Source: Deltaproteobacteria bacterium (lineage in GTDB: Bacteria > Desulfobacterota > Desulfarculia > Adiutricales > Adiutricaceae). From it: a DNA stretch of 64,000 bases. The stretch is taken from NCBI GenBank assembly GCA_031265205.1, contig JAISCZ010000091.1, positions 62,001 to 126,000 on the forward strand, in the 5' to 3' direction. The first letter of the stretch is position 1. Each line of letters starts with the position of its first letter. A model generated the notes under the pieces. It searched no databases. It worked only from the letters and a program-made list of their open reading frames with translations, and was not told the origin of the DNA. A program made the translations under genes and the position numbers. Positions 33,318 through 43,076 of this stretch are shown piece after piece.

Positions 33318-34853
33318 TTAGCCGTCATCCTGTTTGGGAGGGATTTTGAGCCGTTCGCTTTTATCCTTCGCTCCATCTCTTAAGGTTGGGCGAACGCGAT
33401 TCCAGGCGGCGATCGCGAAGCCTGGGAGGGTGGCGAGGGTGGGGAGCGTTACCGCGCGTCTAGCGAAGGAGAAGAAAGGCGCGCGGGGGGAGAAGTGACA
33501 TTGGGCAAGAGAGAAAAAGGTTCCCGCCGTTGAGGAAGGCGCGAGCGGGGAAAGGGCCGCGGGGGGAAACGGGGAGTTCGGGAAGGCGGCGCGAAAAACG
33601 GACCGAGGAAGGGTTAAGCTTGGGCGCGCGGGGGCGGAATCTTTTTGGGGAACGCTTGTCGAGACTTTTAGGGCTTGTGGATCGTCAGCGTCTATTGGGA
33701 GGGCTCGCGGCGAGGCGCCATTGGCGGAGCTGACGCGAGCGCGGGGCCAAGGATTATCCTCTCCCGCTTTGGCGCCTAAAATAACGCGCCGCGCCGCGCG
33801 ATCTTGGGACGAAAGGCTTATCCTGGTGGGCGATCCGTCGCGGCTGAAGTCGGGGATCAAGAGGGATTCGTCCCCATGGACGGAGGGAGCGACAGGCCAA
33901 GGAGCGATCGATTGGTTCGCGTAATGTTGGCTCTGAAGAGAAAGTGGGCTCGCGCAAGGTGGGCTTTGGAGGGAAAGCGGGTCCGGGAAAGGCTGGCTCT
34001 GAAGGGAAACTGTGTTAGCGCAAGGTGGGCTTTGGAGAGAAAGCGGGTCCGGGAAAGGCTGGCTCTGGAGGGAAAGAACGCTCACGCGAGGATGGGACAT
34101 CAACGCGAACGATGAAGGGAGAGAAACAGGATCCCTTATTAAAGAAGAGGAATGGGGATCGCGAGATGGGGTAGCGATCTCTAAGAGGGACTTGGGAGGG
34201 GCGCTGAACTGTTTCAGCGAATAATCCGGAATTTTAGAGAAAGGCGTCGCCGCGATCGTGGCGACTCGCGAGTTGTCATTCAGTGGGGAGATAAAATCTA
34301 TTAACAAAGCGGAGATATCACCGCTTTCCGTTTTCAGGAGACTCGCTCCCCAAGCGAGCGACGGAGCCTTGGTAGCGCTTAAAGAGTTCTCTGAGGGCGC
34401 GTCCGACAATGATTTTCCCGGAACCTCGCGCGCGGCGAAGACGGCTTTTGTAGTTATTCGCGGGTCTTTTGTAGCTACTGACGGTGATTTTAGGGGAGTT
34501 CCGAACGTCCTTAAAGCTCCCTCTGAAGACGTTGGAGATTGGGTTTCCGTCTCTACGCGCGCGCGCGAAGCGTCCATGGAAGTAGCGGGTGACGGCCCCC
34601 CGGGGGAGATCGGCTCCTCTTCTATTAGCGAGATAAAAGAAGTGGAATTAAATTCACGCTCCTCCGCCAAGGAAAGAGGAAGTGGCAAAGGCAAGGGAAT
34701 GGAAGCGGGAAATTCTCGCGAAAAGAATTGGTTTATGGGGGCGATATTAGCGCGAGCGGGCTCGCGCGAAATATTGATAAGCGACGCGGAGGCTAAAAGC
34801 GAGGCGATAAAATATGGAAAAAGACCGAAGCGTATCATAATAGATTGCTCCAT
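33318..34853 (-). CDS. Putative secreted repeat protein upstream of dotI
   Basis: 511 aa, not recognised. The start MEQSIMIRFGLFPYFIASLL gives a signal-peptide-like N-terminus with a possible cleavage after ARA (about residue 35). The second ATG (34838, MIRFGLF) has GGAG at good distance and may be the real start. The body is Ser/Pro-rich. Around residues 257-310 there is an 11-aa repeat (LSLQSQPFPDP / LSLQSPPCANx) from 33-bp units that pair into 66-bp copies. A hydrophobic stretch near the end (TLPTLATLPGFAIAAW) could be a membrane anchor. It leads the minus-strand Dot-like block, 166 nt before dotI. An antisense frame (34258-34926) covers its start and cannot be wholly excluded. Confidence 0.5.
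   Translation of the reverse strand: MEQSIMIRFGLFPYFIASLLASASLINISREPARANIAPINQFFSREFPASIPLPLPLPLSLAEEREFNSTSFISLIEEEPISPGGPSPATSMDASRARVETETQSPTSSEGALRTFGTPLKSPSVATKDPRITTKAVFAAREVPGKSLSDAPSENSLSATKAPSLAWGASLLKTESGDISALLIDFISPLNDNSRVATIAATPFSKIPDYSLKQFSAPPKSLLEIATPSRDPHSSSLIRDPVSLPSSFALMSHPRVSVLSLQSQPFPDPLSLQSPPCANTVSLQSQPFPDPLSLQSPPCASPLSLQSQHYANQSIAPWPVAPSVHGDESLLIPDFSRDGSPTRISLSSQDRAARRVILGAKAGEDNPWPRARVSSANGASPRALPIDADDPQALKVSTSVPQKDSAPARPSLTLPRSVFRAAFPNSPFPPAALSPLAPSSTAGTFFSLAQCHFSPRAPFFSFARRAVTLPTLATLPGFAIAAWNRVRPTLRDGAKDKSERLKIPPKQDDG
33928..34095 (-). repeat. 33-bp / 66-bp nested in-frame repeats
   Basis: GCGCAAGGTGGGCTTTGGAG occurs at 33952 and 34018, 66 bp apart; each 66-bp unit is two diverged 33-bp halves coding LSLQS-type 11-mers on the minus strand. 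Confidence 0.85.
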
Positions 34854-37800
34854 TGAGGAGGGAATCCTCTCCGCGAATTGGGAAGGGAGAGGGATAAAAG
34901 CGCGGGGAGCGTTCGCGCGCGCCTGAACGCGCTAGCTAACTCGTTCGATCGCTCGCTCGCGCGAACGCGCGGGATGGCGCGCGACTTAACGGATCTGTCC
35001 CGTTACGCTTTAAAAACGTTCTTAAACTCTTTGAGGATAATCCTCAAAGGTTATGATTAAAGGAGAATAAAAAGAAGGTATAAGCGTTCGCGCGCGGATC
35101 GGCGCGAATCTTGATAAACGAAATGGAGCCTATTTCGCTCCGACGCGTTTAGCGCGCGAGGCAAAGCGTTTGATATAATCTTTGCGAGCTTCGCTTTCTT
35201 CTTGATTTCCGCGACCGCGCCGCTAGCGCGTCGAAGGGTTACATGGGATAAGAGGCGCGCTTACGCGATTAGCCTTAAGTGGAAGGATTGGGAAGCTTTG
35301 GTATTGTCCGCGTGCCAGCGTGGCGATTATTTTGCTAACATCGCCTTGAATTTTGAGAAACGCTTTGCTCTGTAATGACGAAATGAGGCGCGAAAAGCAA
35401 TATCGTTGAATGCAAAATCCAGGCCTGACCGAGGAATATCCCTTTCGTCCAGACTTGTTAAACGGATTATCGTTATGGGGAAAGCGAAACGCGTTGAATT
35501 TGAGCCTGGCTCGCGCGGAGCCTGGGCGGACGCTTAGATGGCAAAATCTAAGCGGCAAAAAAGTTAAGTCGCGTTTCTGGCTAACTCGCCTGTTCGTCGC
35601 GCGCCGCCCTGATGGAGAGATAGCGGCGGATCTCTTGGAGCGAGCGCTTCGGGGAAAGACCCCAAGGCGCTTTGACGGCTCTAAAAAACCGCGGCGGGAG
35701 CGCGAACGGTTCGGGCGAGCGGGCGTAGTTCCTTAAAACTAATTCCGCGGCGGAGCGCGTGGCGCGTCGCGCCGGATCGCTGGATATCGCTATCCAGGGG
35801 GTGGGGTATGATAGGCTTTATAAACCTTTTTGCCTATCCTATTGAGTTAGGCGCGGGCCGCGCGGGGGAACCGGCGGCGGCTCGCGGTGACGAAAACGGG
35901 GTAAAAGCTCGGGAGCGCGCGGTATCGCGCCGACGCGCCGGGAAGGCGCGCGGGGTTTAAGGGGCGGGCCTTAAATTCGCGAAAGCGCGCGGGCGGGGCG
36001 CCTTTTTCCCAAGAACCGTTACCGAAATCGGGCGCTATGGTCTAATCTATCGCGGGGCCTCTCGCGGGGAAAAATCGTCTCTCAAACTGGGGTTTCCCTT
36101 TAATGAGGCTTGAACTCCCATAAACTAAACGCCATAAAGAGGCGAGTATATTAGAAAAGCCAAAATAAACGAATTAACGAAAAAGCGGCCCTTTCTCCGG
36201 CGGGGACGCCCCGCCCTTTCGGAAATTGATAAGGCCGAAACCCAGGGGGAAGATGATGATTGGCTCCTTCGGCCCGGGGGCTGACTCGCGTTTTCCGGAG
36301 CGAGTCTTAAAGAGAACTATCGCGGAAAGCGGGAGCGCGCGCTGGGTCCTCCGGGCGCCGCCCGAATGGAGAAGTCCGCGCGCCGCGAAAATTGAGAGGC
36401 GTTAACTCCCAAGCGCCTAAGGGTCGAGCGCTGGGCGGAAGGGAGGGAAAAGGCGTCCGGAAAAGGCCAGGGCGCGGGAGCGCGAAGGTCGCGTTGGAGA
36501 GGCTGCCCAAGAGGCGTTGGAACGCCGCGAGGCGGCCGGAAGGGCTAATGGCTAAAGCGGCGTCGGCGCGAGGAAAAGCTCCGCGCCGCGGATCGGCGGC
36601 TTTTACCGTTAAAAGGGGCGAAGCTATTTCCGGGGAAAAATCCCCCGGGGTCTTCTTTGGCGCGTTGGCGCGAGAGAAAAGACGCGAGGACGCGGGCGCG
36701 CCTTTTTCCGCGGCTTCAATAGAAGGGGCGGAAGGCGGAAGGATTCCCCCGTCCATTCCGAGGCCAGGAAAGAAACTTTCCCAGGTCTCGGCGGGCGCGG
36801 AAAAGAGATGGCGTCCAGCGACTGGTATATTGGCGTTACTTGGAAAGGCGAAAGGCGTAAACAAAACAAAAATCGCGAAAGGCTAAAAGCGGGAAAAATT
36901 CTTCGGCCTCGTCAAGGCCCAAGAAAAAGAAACGGAGAAAGGCGAGGTAAAGGCCGCGGCGGGAGGGAGGAGGCGGGCGAATGGTTTATCGCCCGTTTTC
37001 CCCAAGAGCCTAAGGACGCGCGCCGCGGCGACTTTACGTGGAGGGAGCGACGTTGGCGGCTTCTTTGAGGGGCGCGACCGGGTCGGAGTTTAAAAGTTTG
37101 CGGGCTATCATTAGTTAGCTCCTGAGAGCGAGAGGCTGGGCTAAAGAACGGTGGAATGCCGACGGGGCGTTCTTAATCGCAATTCTTTATGCCTTAAGTA
37201 TAGTTAACAATAATTACGGGCGAGACAAAAATCAAGACCTTGGAGACATTTTTTTTGATTTATTTTTGGGGTAAAGCCAAAAATTTGAAAATGTTGGAAA
37301 ATTCGCCGATTTAATAGGGCAAATATCGTTTTTTAACCCCATCGAGAACCGCGCTATGAAGAACGCGACGGATATTTCCGCGCGTCTTATGTAATTATAA
37401 TTTTTACGCGGCGTTACTTGAGCAAAAGCTCGCCCTTTTTTTTGATAAGTTAGAATTATATTGAGTTTGGCGCGACACCCGCGCGTGGCCTAGACTTCAG
37501 CTGTTTCGGGCGCGGGCGCGGGCGCGGGCGGGACCCAAAGAAGAGGGGTTGGAGAAAGAAGAGAGCGTCAAGAGTCTCCTGACGATTAATCCTCAAAGCG
37601 CGCTCGGAGGAGATCCGTTAAAAATATAGAACTAATCGTCGTTATTTTGGATTCCAACTTCCCGACCTCGCGCCGCGCGGCTTTCATTTTTGGAGTTCGC
37701 CTAAGGGAGGATAGACGCGGGAGTCCTGGAAATAGGCCGCTTTTATGAAATGAGGGTAAGGTCGCGGCTCTCGAAGGCGGCGGGCGCGGAGAATTTTGTA

Positions 37801-39469
37801 TTCGAGGGAGCGTCGCGCGGCTTTTTTCTACCCTTTACCCCGTCAGGATGGTCAAAGGCGCCCCGCGCGCCAAGGAGCGAAGAGCGACCACTTTTTTTAA
37901 AAATAGTCTTCAATCTTGGCGGAAGGCGGGCGTTTGTTTTCCGGGATTTAATTTTGCCACAAAAAAATGGACAAAAAATCTAATTTATTCAACATGTTGA
38001 AATAATGAGCCCTTGACTCCATCTGGGACCCCGTCGCCACGAGGAAAAAAGAAACGCGCTTTGGGGAAGAAAGACTTGGTAAGCGAGCCTAAAAGGGAGG
38101 CGGCCAGGCGTGGGAGGAGGCGTTTTAAGGGGAAGAGGAGCGCGAAACGGTTATTTTGACCGGAGGAAAGCCCTCTCCGAGGGCTTGAGAGGGGGCGCCT
38201 GGGAAGGATGGGGGGAGTAGGGGAGGGGTAATCTCTCAAAAGAAAATTACGTCGCCGTCTCTCGGCTCCTATCATTATATATAGAGGCGGGCGAAAGCGC
38301 GGCGGAGGGAACTTAGGCGCGCTTTTCCCCAAATTTGGGCCGGGCTGGAACCTCGTTCTCAAAAATGACGCGCTGGGCTCTGGGGATGGGCTTGACGGAG
38401 GCCGCTTTCCGGGGGAGTGACTGGAGGGAGGTTCCCCGGCGCCATGGTGGAGGCGAGCTTCGAAGCGAGAAACCGCGCGGCGTGGGTTCTTTTCTTTCGT
38501 CATTCCCAAGGGGTGGGAAGGGTGGGAAGCGCGCTTAAGGAGGCGCGTCAGGTTAAGTCGTTTCTTGGCTTTAGGCGCGGGATTGAGGGTCTTTATCCCA
38601 GAAAAGTCGCCGCTGGCCCGTTTAGGATGAAAAAAGATACTTTCCGCCACCGTCCAGGACCTCCCTTGGGAGTCTTTATCCCAGAGCGGTCGTCGCTAGC
38701 CGCGTTTAGGATAGAAAACAGGCTAAATCGAAAAGTAAACTTTGGGTAAAAGAGGTCGTAAAACCTGCCTATCGCTTCTATGGCGTTAAAGACTCGGAAT
38801 TAAAAGCGCCCACCATGCCGCCAAAAACCCAAAATGATAACGTTCATTCTAGCTATAGACATGACGCTGGTTAGATGAAAACGTCGGAATGGCCTATAAA
38901 CATGACGTTGGAAAAGGTCGGTGAAGCCATTAAAGCGTTATTAATAGCGCTAAAATCGCATGATTTAGCAATATAGACTCCAAGCGAAAATACAATTTTT
39001 GATATATTTGGCGCAATTATTGTAAATAAACGCGCTTTTTACGCCAACTATCTTGCCGCCCTTGTGTCATTCATCTTATACCTTCGTTTTTCTGTCTATT
39101 GCCCCTTTTATACTGGCTAGCGACCCCACGGCGCGTCTATAGTCAGGCCGTTTTTACGCTTTTAATTAGGAGCTGTTAGTGGCGCGGAAAATCGGGCTCT
39201 AGAGCGCCACAAAATTGACGTTTTTTTTCGGTACGCCCGAAAGCGGTTTGAAAGTCTTACCCTGGAAGGGCGGCGCGGCGGCGCGAGGCCCGCCCTTCCA
39301 AAGCGCGGCTTGCCGCGAAGGGGGCTCGCGCGGGGCTGACCGGGGCGGGCTATGGGCCTGGAGCCGATCCTTTCCGCGAGCGGATAAGGCGCGAGCCGGG
39401 TCCTTTTAAATATTAAAGCGTTCTGGCTATTGAGTCGCGCGCCCCTCGCCCGTGGCGTATGGCTTGAGA
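34854..39469. other. 4.6-kb gene desert
   Basis: I find no frame with a recognisable or even protein-like product. Composition alternates: GC-rich 34900-37100, AT-rich 37140-37480, GC-rich to 38760, AT-rich 38760-39180. It holds GCGCGG microrepeats near 37507-37530, a hairpin CCCTCTCCGAGGGCTTGAGAGGG near 38170, a direct repeat at 38586-38718 and a shorter one near 38860-38920 (TATAGACATGACGCTGG / TATAAACATGACGTTGG). Frames such as 36307-36886 and 37985-38650 on both strands are Arg/Pro-rich and unconvincing. It may be the remains of degraded genes. Confidence 0.6.
38586..38718. repeat. Two diverged copies of a 48-bp sequence
   Basis: TCTTTATCCCAGA, GTCG.CGCT.GC and GTTTAGGAT...AAA recur in the same order at about 38586-38632 and 38671-38718, roughly 85 bp apart. 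Confidence 0.7.
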
Positions 39470-39496
39470 ATAAAAATGCCCGCTCTTAAAGGCGGG
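39470..39496 (-). terminator. Terminator of the MBOAT-lipoprotein-PpiC operon
   Basis: On the minus strand CCCGC-CTTTAAGA-GCGGG is followed by CATTTTTATT. The stem touches the end of the PpiC gene. Confidence 0.7.
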
Positions 39497-39499
39497 AGG

Positions 39500-40891
39500 C
39501 TAGTTCTGGGGCGGAGCGGGAGCGGGCTCGTCGCTGGGCGCGGGAAGGTCCGGGTCAAGCGCGGGCGGCTCTGGAAGCTCCGCTGATTCCGGGGGTTCGG
39601 CGGAGCGCGGAGGGTCGTCGGAGTCCGGTAGCCCGCTCCGCTCCGGGGGCGCTTCTGGCTCGGCGGGCGCGTTGGCCTCCGGCGGGGAAGGCTCCGGCGA
39701 AATGGGGTCTTCCACGATTTCGTAATTTAAGAAAGGCTCGGGGTTGGCTTGGAACGAGTTCCAATGGGAGGCGAGCCTGGGGTCTATGATTTCGATATTG
39801 GCCGTCTTCAAAAGTTCCTCGATCCGGGCCTGGACCAGGCGGTCGACGCGGGTTTCGGTCAGGAACTCAATAATTTCGGGCTTGAGGATCTGGAAAGAGA
39901 GGACTCCAGGTTCCCTTCTTTCCAAGACTTTGACGATGTGGAGACTGAAGGGGGTCTCGACGATTCCCCCAACCTCGCCGGGCTCGAGGCTAAAAAGGAG
40001 ATTTTCCAATTCGGGAAACCCCGAGCCGCGGCTGACCCAGCCCATGTCGCCGTTATTGGTGGCGGAGAGGGTCATGGGATCCATGTAGCGGCGCGCCAGT
40101 TCCATGAAATCAATCCCACTCTGGGCCTGGGCCAGGATATTTTCGGCCAAGGCTTTGATTTTGGCGCGGTTGGAGTCGGCGCCGTCAGTTTGGCCTAGGG
40201 CGACGGGGAGGGGCAGCGTGATCTGGAGGGCCCGCGCCTCTTCGCCGTGGACGGCGTCCTCCTGGTGCTGGTTATAGAAGTCTTCGGCCTCCTGTTCCGT
40301 CACCAAGGCCCCCGCCAAAAAGGCGATGTTGCGCCAGTTTTTGACCGCTTCGGTCCTAGCGATTTGCGTTTGGAAGAGTTCAAGGGTTTCCCCGGCGTTT
40401 TCCAGGGTCCGCACCAATTTTTCCTGGCCGCCGTAATTTTCGGCGGTCAGCAAGGTCAAACGCTCCAAATCCGTGGCCGTGGGCGCGAAACCTAAGCGGT
40501 ACGCCTCCTGGGTGGCCAGCTCCAGCTTGACGAGGAGATCCAGGACCTGCAGTTGGAGGGTTAAGGAAGGGGCGCCGTCCGGGTCGAAGGCCCGATAGTC
40601 GAGGTCGTCGTTACTCTGGAGCTCCAGCTGGGTGTAGAAGCTCTTGAAAGAGATAGCCGCGCCGTTTACGAGGGCCACGTTATCCGTGGAGTTCTCCAAG
40701 ACCGGGGGAAGCAGCGGCATGGGGGAGTCCAGGGGCGGAGGGGGAGCGGCGTTCGGAGAGGAAGCCTGAGGGGCGGAGGGCGCCCCTTCCGCCGCCGGCC
40801 GGTTATCCTCGGGGCTGAAGCGGGACGCCGCCAGCCAGAAAAGGCCCGCGGCCACCAGAAAGGCGACGAGGAGGCGCCAGGACTTAGACAT
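39500..40891 (-). CDS. SurA/PpiC-type periplasmic peptidyl-prolyl isomerase
   Basis: 463-aa foldase. An N-terminal membrane anchor or signal (about 7-22, LLVAFLVAAGLFWLAA) is followed by a Pro/Ala linker, a SurA-like chaperone part (VALVNGAAISFKSFYTQLEL) and a parvulin domain (about 235-325) with DFMELARRYMD, NNGDMGWVSRGSGFPELENL and ETPFSLHIVKVLERR. The last 80 residues are Pro/Glu-rich and disordered. SurA-type proteins help fold outer-membrane proteins. It is the third gene of the MBOAT operon, 46 nt after the lipoprotein. Confidence 0.9.
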   Translation of the reverse strand: MSKSWRLLVAFLVAAGLFWLAASRFSPEDNRPAAEGAPSAPQASSPNAAPPPPLDSPMPLLPPVLENSTDNVALVNGAAISFKSFYTQLELQSNDDLDYRAFDPDGAPSLTLQLQVLDLLVKLELATQEAYRLGFAPTATDLERLTLLTAENYGGQEKLVRTLENAGETLELFQTQIARTEAVKNWRNIAFLAGALVTEQEAEDFYNQHQEDAVHGEEARALQITLPLPVALGQTDGADSNRAKIKALAENILAQAQSGIDFMELARRYMDPMTLSATNNGDMGWVSRGSGFPELENLLFSLEPGEVGGIVETPFSLHIVKVLERREPGVLSFQILKPEIIEFLTETRVDRLVQARIEELLKTANIEIIDPRLASHWNSFQANPEPFLNYEIVEDPISPEPSPPEANAPAEPEAPPERSGLPDSDDPPRSAEPPESAELPEPPALDPDLPAPSDEPAPAPPQN

Positions 40892-40937
40892 AAGAAAGGG
40901 TTCCTTCCTTAAGGGATTTTGGCGCGCGTAAGGGGCT

Positions 40938-41201
40938 TTAGCCGCCGAGGCCCCGGCGTTTTTCGGCGTCGGAGAGGCGCGCTTTTAAGGCTTCCAATTC
41001 CAGGTAAGTGGCGGTGATATTGCGGTTGATGGTCTCGTTAGCCAGCCTCAGTTCCTGAATTTGGGTGATATATTCCTCTTTGAGGGCCTTAAGTTCCTCG
41101 TACTCGTGGGTGTCCAGGGTGCAGGCGGACAAAGGGAGGAAGGAAAAGGCGCCGAGGAGGAGGAAGAGAATTTTTCGCGGAAAAGAGGCGCGCTTAGGCA
41201 T
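40938..41201 (-). CDS. Small Lpp-like lipoprotein
   Basis: 87 aa from ATG 41201 (MPKRASFPRKILFLLLGAFS); the frame is open to 41405, but that would overlap the MBOAT gene and hide the signal peptide. The lipobox LSAC places the lipidated Cys at about residue 27. The mature part is one long helix/coiled coil (EYEELKALKEEYITQIQELR onwards), as in Lpp-type or small TolB-accessory lipoproteins. It lies 53 nt after the MBOAT gene. Confidence 0.8.
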   Translation of the reverse strand: MPKRASFPRKILFLLLGAFSFLPLSACTLDTHEYEELKALKEEYITQIQELRLANETINRNITATYLELEALKARLSDAEKRRGLGG

Positions 41202-41254
41202 GTTGGGGGTCTTTCCCCGGGGCGGGAAACGAGAAAGGGGGGGCGAGGAGGGGT

Positions 41255-42706
41255 TTAGTATTGGAAGTAGATAAAAGGAAGGACGCCGTCGGGGCCCATC
41301 CTGATTATTATTATAATCCAAAAGGCCGTCCAGAGCGATAAGGCCGGAAGCGACATGCGGCTCTGGAGGTGGGTAAAAAGGTCTTTGATCCCATTTCCGG
41401 CCCATTGTCCGAAAAAGGTTAGCGCGACGATAACCCAGGCTAAGATGGGGGCGCCCTCGCCGGGGCGGGTAAAATCGAAAAGGGAGGCGGCGATTTCGAG
41501 GGCCCGGGAGGCGTCGTCGGCCCGGAAGAGGATCCAGAGCAGCGTCACGGCGTGAAAGGTGAAAAAGAAGGCCAAGAACTTCTTGAGTCTCGGATAGCTC
41601 TTTTTGGGCCTTTGCCAGCTCTTGAAGCCGATGGCGTCCATGGCCTCGTCGCGTTTTTTCTGGACCGCGAGGAAGACGTGGGTCACCGCCAAGAGGATCC
41701 CGTGGCCTAAGCCCCAGATCAGATAGCGCAAATGGGCGCCGTGCCAGAGCCCGCCTAAGGTCTGGGTCACGATTAGATTAAAGGTGGTGGAGCCTCGGCG
41801 GCTCCCTCCCAAGGAAAAATACAGATAGTCCTTGAGCCAGGTCGAAAGGGAGATATGCCATCTGCGCCAGAAATCGCGGATATTGGTGGCCAGATAGGGA
41901 CTCCGAAAGTTTTCCCCCACGTTGTAGCCCAAAAGGAGGCCCACGCCCTGGGCCAGATCCGAATAGCCGGAAAAATCGAGGTAAATCTGGGCGCTGTAGC
42001 CGTAAACTGCCGCCCAGACCCCGATAAAAGAGTACTGGTCCGGCATCTGGAAAACGCCCCGAACCACGAACTCGGAGAGGTAGCTGCTCAGGGCCACCTT
42101 TTTAAAGAGCCCCGTAATAATGAGGGTAATGGCGAGGCTGTAGTCCGCGGGCCCGGTTTTGGCTCTTTTCAGCTGGGGATAGAAATTGTCCCATCGTTGG
42201 ATGGGCCCAGAAAGGACCGTGGGGAAAAAGGAGACAAAAATGAGGGTATCGATAAAGCGCGGGGTATTAAGCGAGGAATCCCGGTATTTGTCGATAGAAA
42301 GCGACAGGCCCTGGAAAGTGAAAAAGGAAAGGCCGATGGGGTAGACGATTTCGGGGAGGCTGAAGAGCCCGCCGTGGAGGGCTAGGCCCAGATCTTCCAA
42401 GGTGACGAGGAAAAAATCAAAATATTTGAAAAAGGCGAGGAGGCCCAGATTGAGAAAGATATTGAGCCCGATCGCGAGCTTGCGGCGGAAGGGGGACTGG
42501 TCGGGTCCAAGGAGAGTTACGGCCTTCCAGTTTAAAAAGGCCACCACGAAGAGGAGGGGCAGGAATTTGGGGGCGCCCAAGCCGTAGAAGACGAGGTTAG
42601 CCGCGAGGATGGTGGGCGGGTAAAACCTGGGGGAAGAGCGAAGCCGCCAGTTGAAAATCAGCGCGACGCCGAAAAAAATAGCGAAATCAAGGCTGGTAAA
42701 GGCCAT
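41255..42706 (-). CDS. MBOAT-family O-acyltransferase (AlgI/DltB-like)
   Basis: 483-aa polytopic membrane enzyme that moves acyl groups across the membrane onto polysaccharides or other envelope targets. Family motifs include FFTFQGLSLSIDKYRD, FFPTVLSGPIQRW, FSGYSDLAQGVGLLLG, NIRDFWRRWHISLSTWLKDY and the catalytic His in LGGLWHGAHLRYLIWG (about residue 320). The layout is that of AlgI/PatA. The usual SGNH/AlgJ partner is not adjacent; instead a lipoprotein and a PpiC foldase follow in the same operon. The acceptor is unknown. Confidence 0.93.
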   Translation of the reverse strand: MAFTSLDFAIFFGVALIFNWRLRSSPRFYPPTILAANLVFYGLGAPKFLPLLFVVAFLNWKAVTLLGPDQSPFRRKLAIGLNIFLNLGLLAFFKYFDFFLVTLEDLGLALHGGLFSLPEIVYPIGLSFFTFQGLSLSIDKYRDSSLNTPRFIDTLIFVSFFPTVLSGPIQRWDNFYPQLKRAKTGPADYSLAITLIITGLFKKVALSSYLSEFVVRGVFQMPDQYSFIGVWAAVYGYSAQIYLDFSGYSDLAQGVGLLLGYNVGENFRSPYLATNIRDFWRRWHISLSTWLKDYLYFSLGGSRRGSTTFNLIVTQTLGGLWHGAHLRYLIWGLGHGILLAVTHVFLAVQKKRDEAMDAIGFKSWQRPKKSYPRLKKFLAFFFTFHAVTLLWILFRADDASRALEIAASLFDFTRPGEGAPILAWVIVALTFFGQWAGNGIKDLFTHLQSRMSLPALSLWTAFWIIIIIRMGPDGVLPFIYFQY

Positions 42707-43001
42707 CGCGGCTCGCTCGGGCGCCGCCGGCCCAAGATGGGTGATTTTCCGGGCGGGCGGGGCTGGGGGAAAAAGGGTTAAGCCGTTTCGTTAATGAATT
42801 AATTATTGATGAAAACGCGCCAAAAAGAAATAAGCGGTTAAGGCCAGGGCCCGGAGGCGCGCGCGAGGGCTTATGGGGCGGCCTTCGCTCGCGGAGGCGG
42901 CTGGCGCGAACGGAATGGCGCGCGCGGCGCGCGAAGCGCGGCCCTTAAATATTTAAAGCCCTGAAAAGGGCTTTAAAATGAATGGAAATATATATGATTT
43001 T

Positions 43002-43076
43002 TGGAGGCGGCAGGCGGATTTGAACCGCCGAATAACGGTTTTGCAGACCGTCGCCTTACCACTTGGCTATGCCGCC
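43002..43076 (-). tRNA. tRNA-Cys (anticodon GCA)
   Basis: 75 nt on the minus strand with CCA encoded. Acceptor GGCGGCA/TGCCGCC, discriminator U as usual for Cys, D arm TAGCCAAGTGGTAAGGC, anticodon loop CTGCAAA and T arm GGCGG-TTCAAAT-CCGCC. Confidence 0.98.

Noticed and set aside
34258-34926. Plus-strand 222-aa frame opposite the secreted repeat protein
   Set aside because: No signal peptide, ribosome site or neighbouring plus-strand gene; kept only as a caveat for the minus-strand call.
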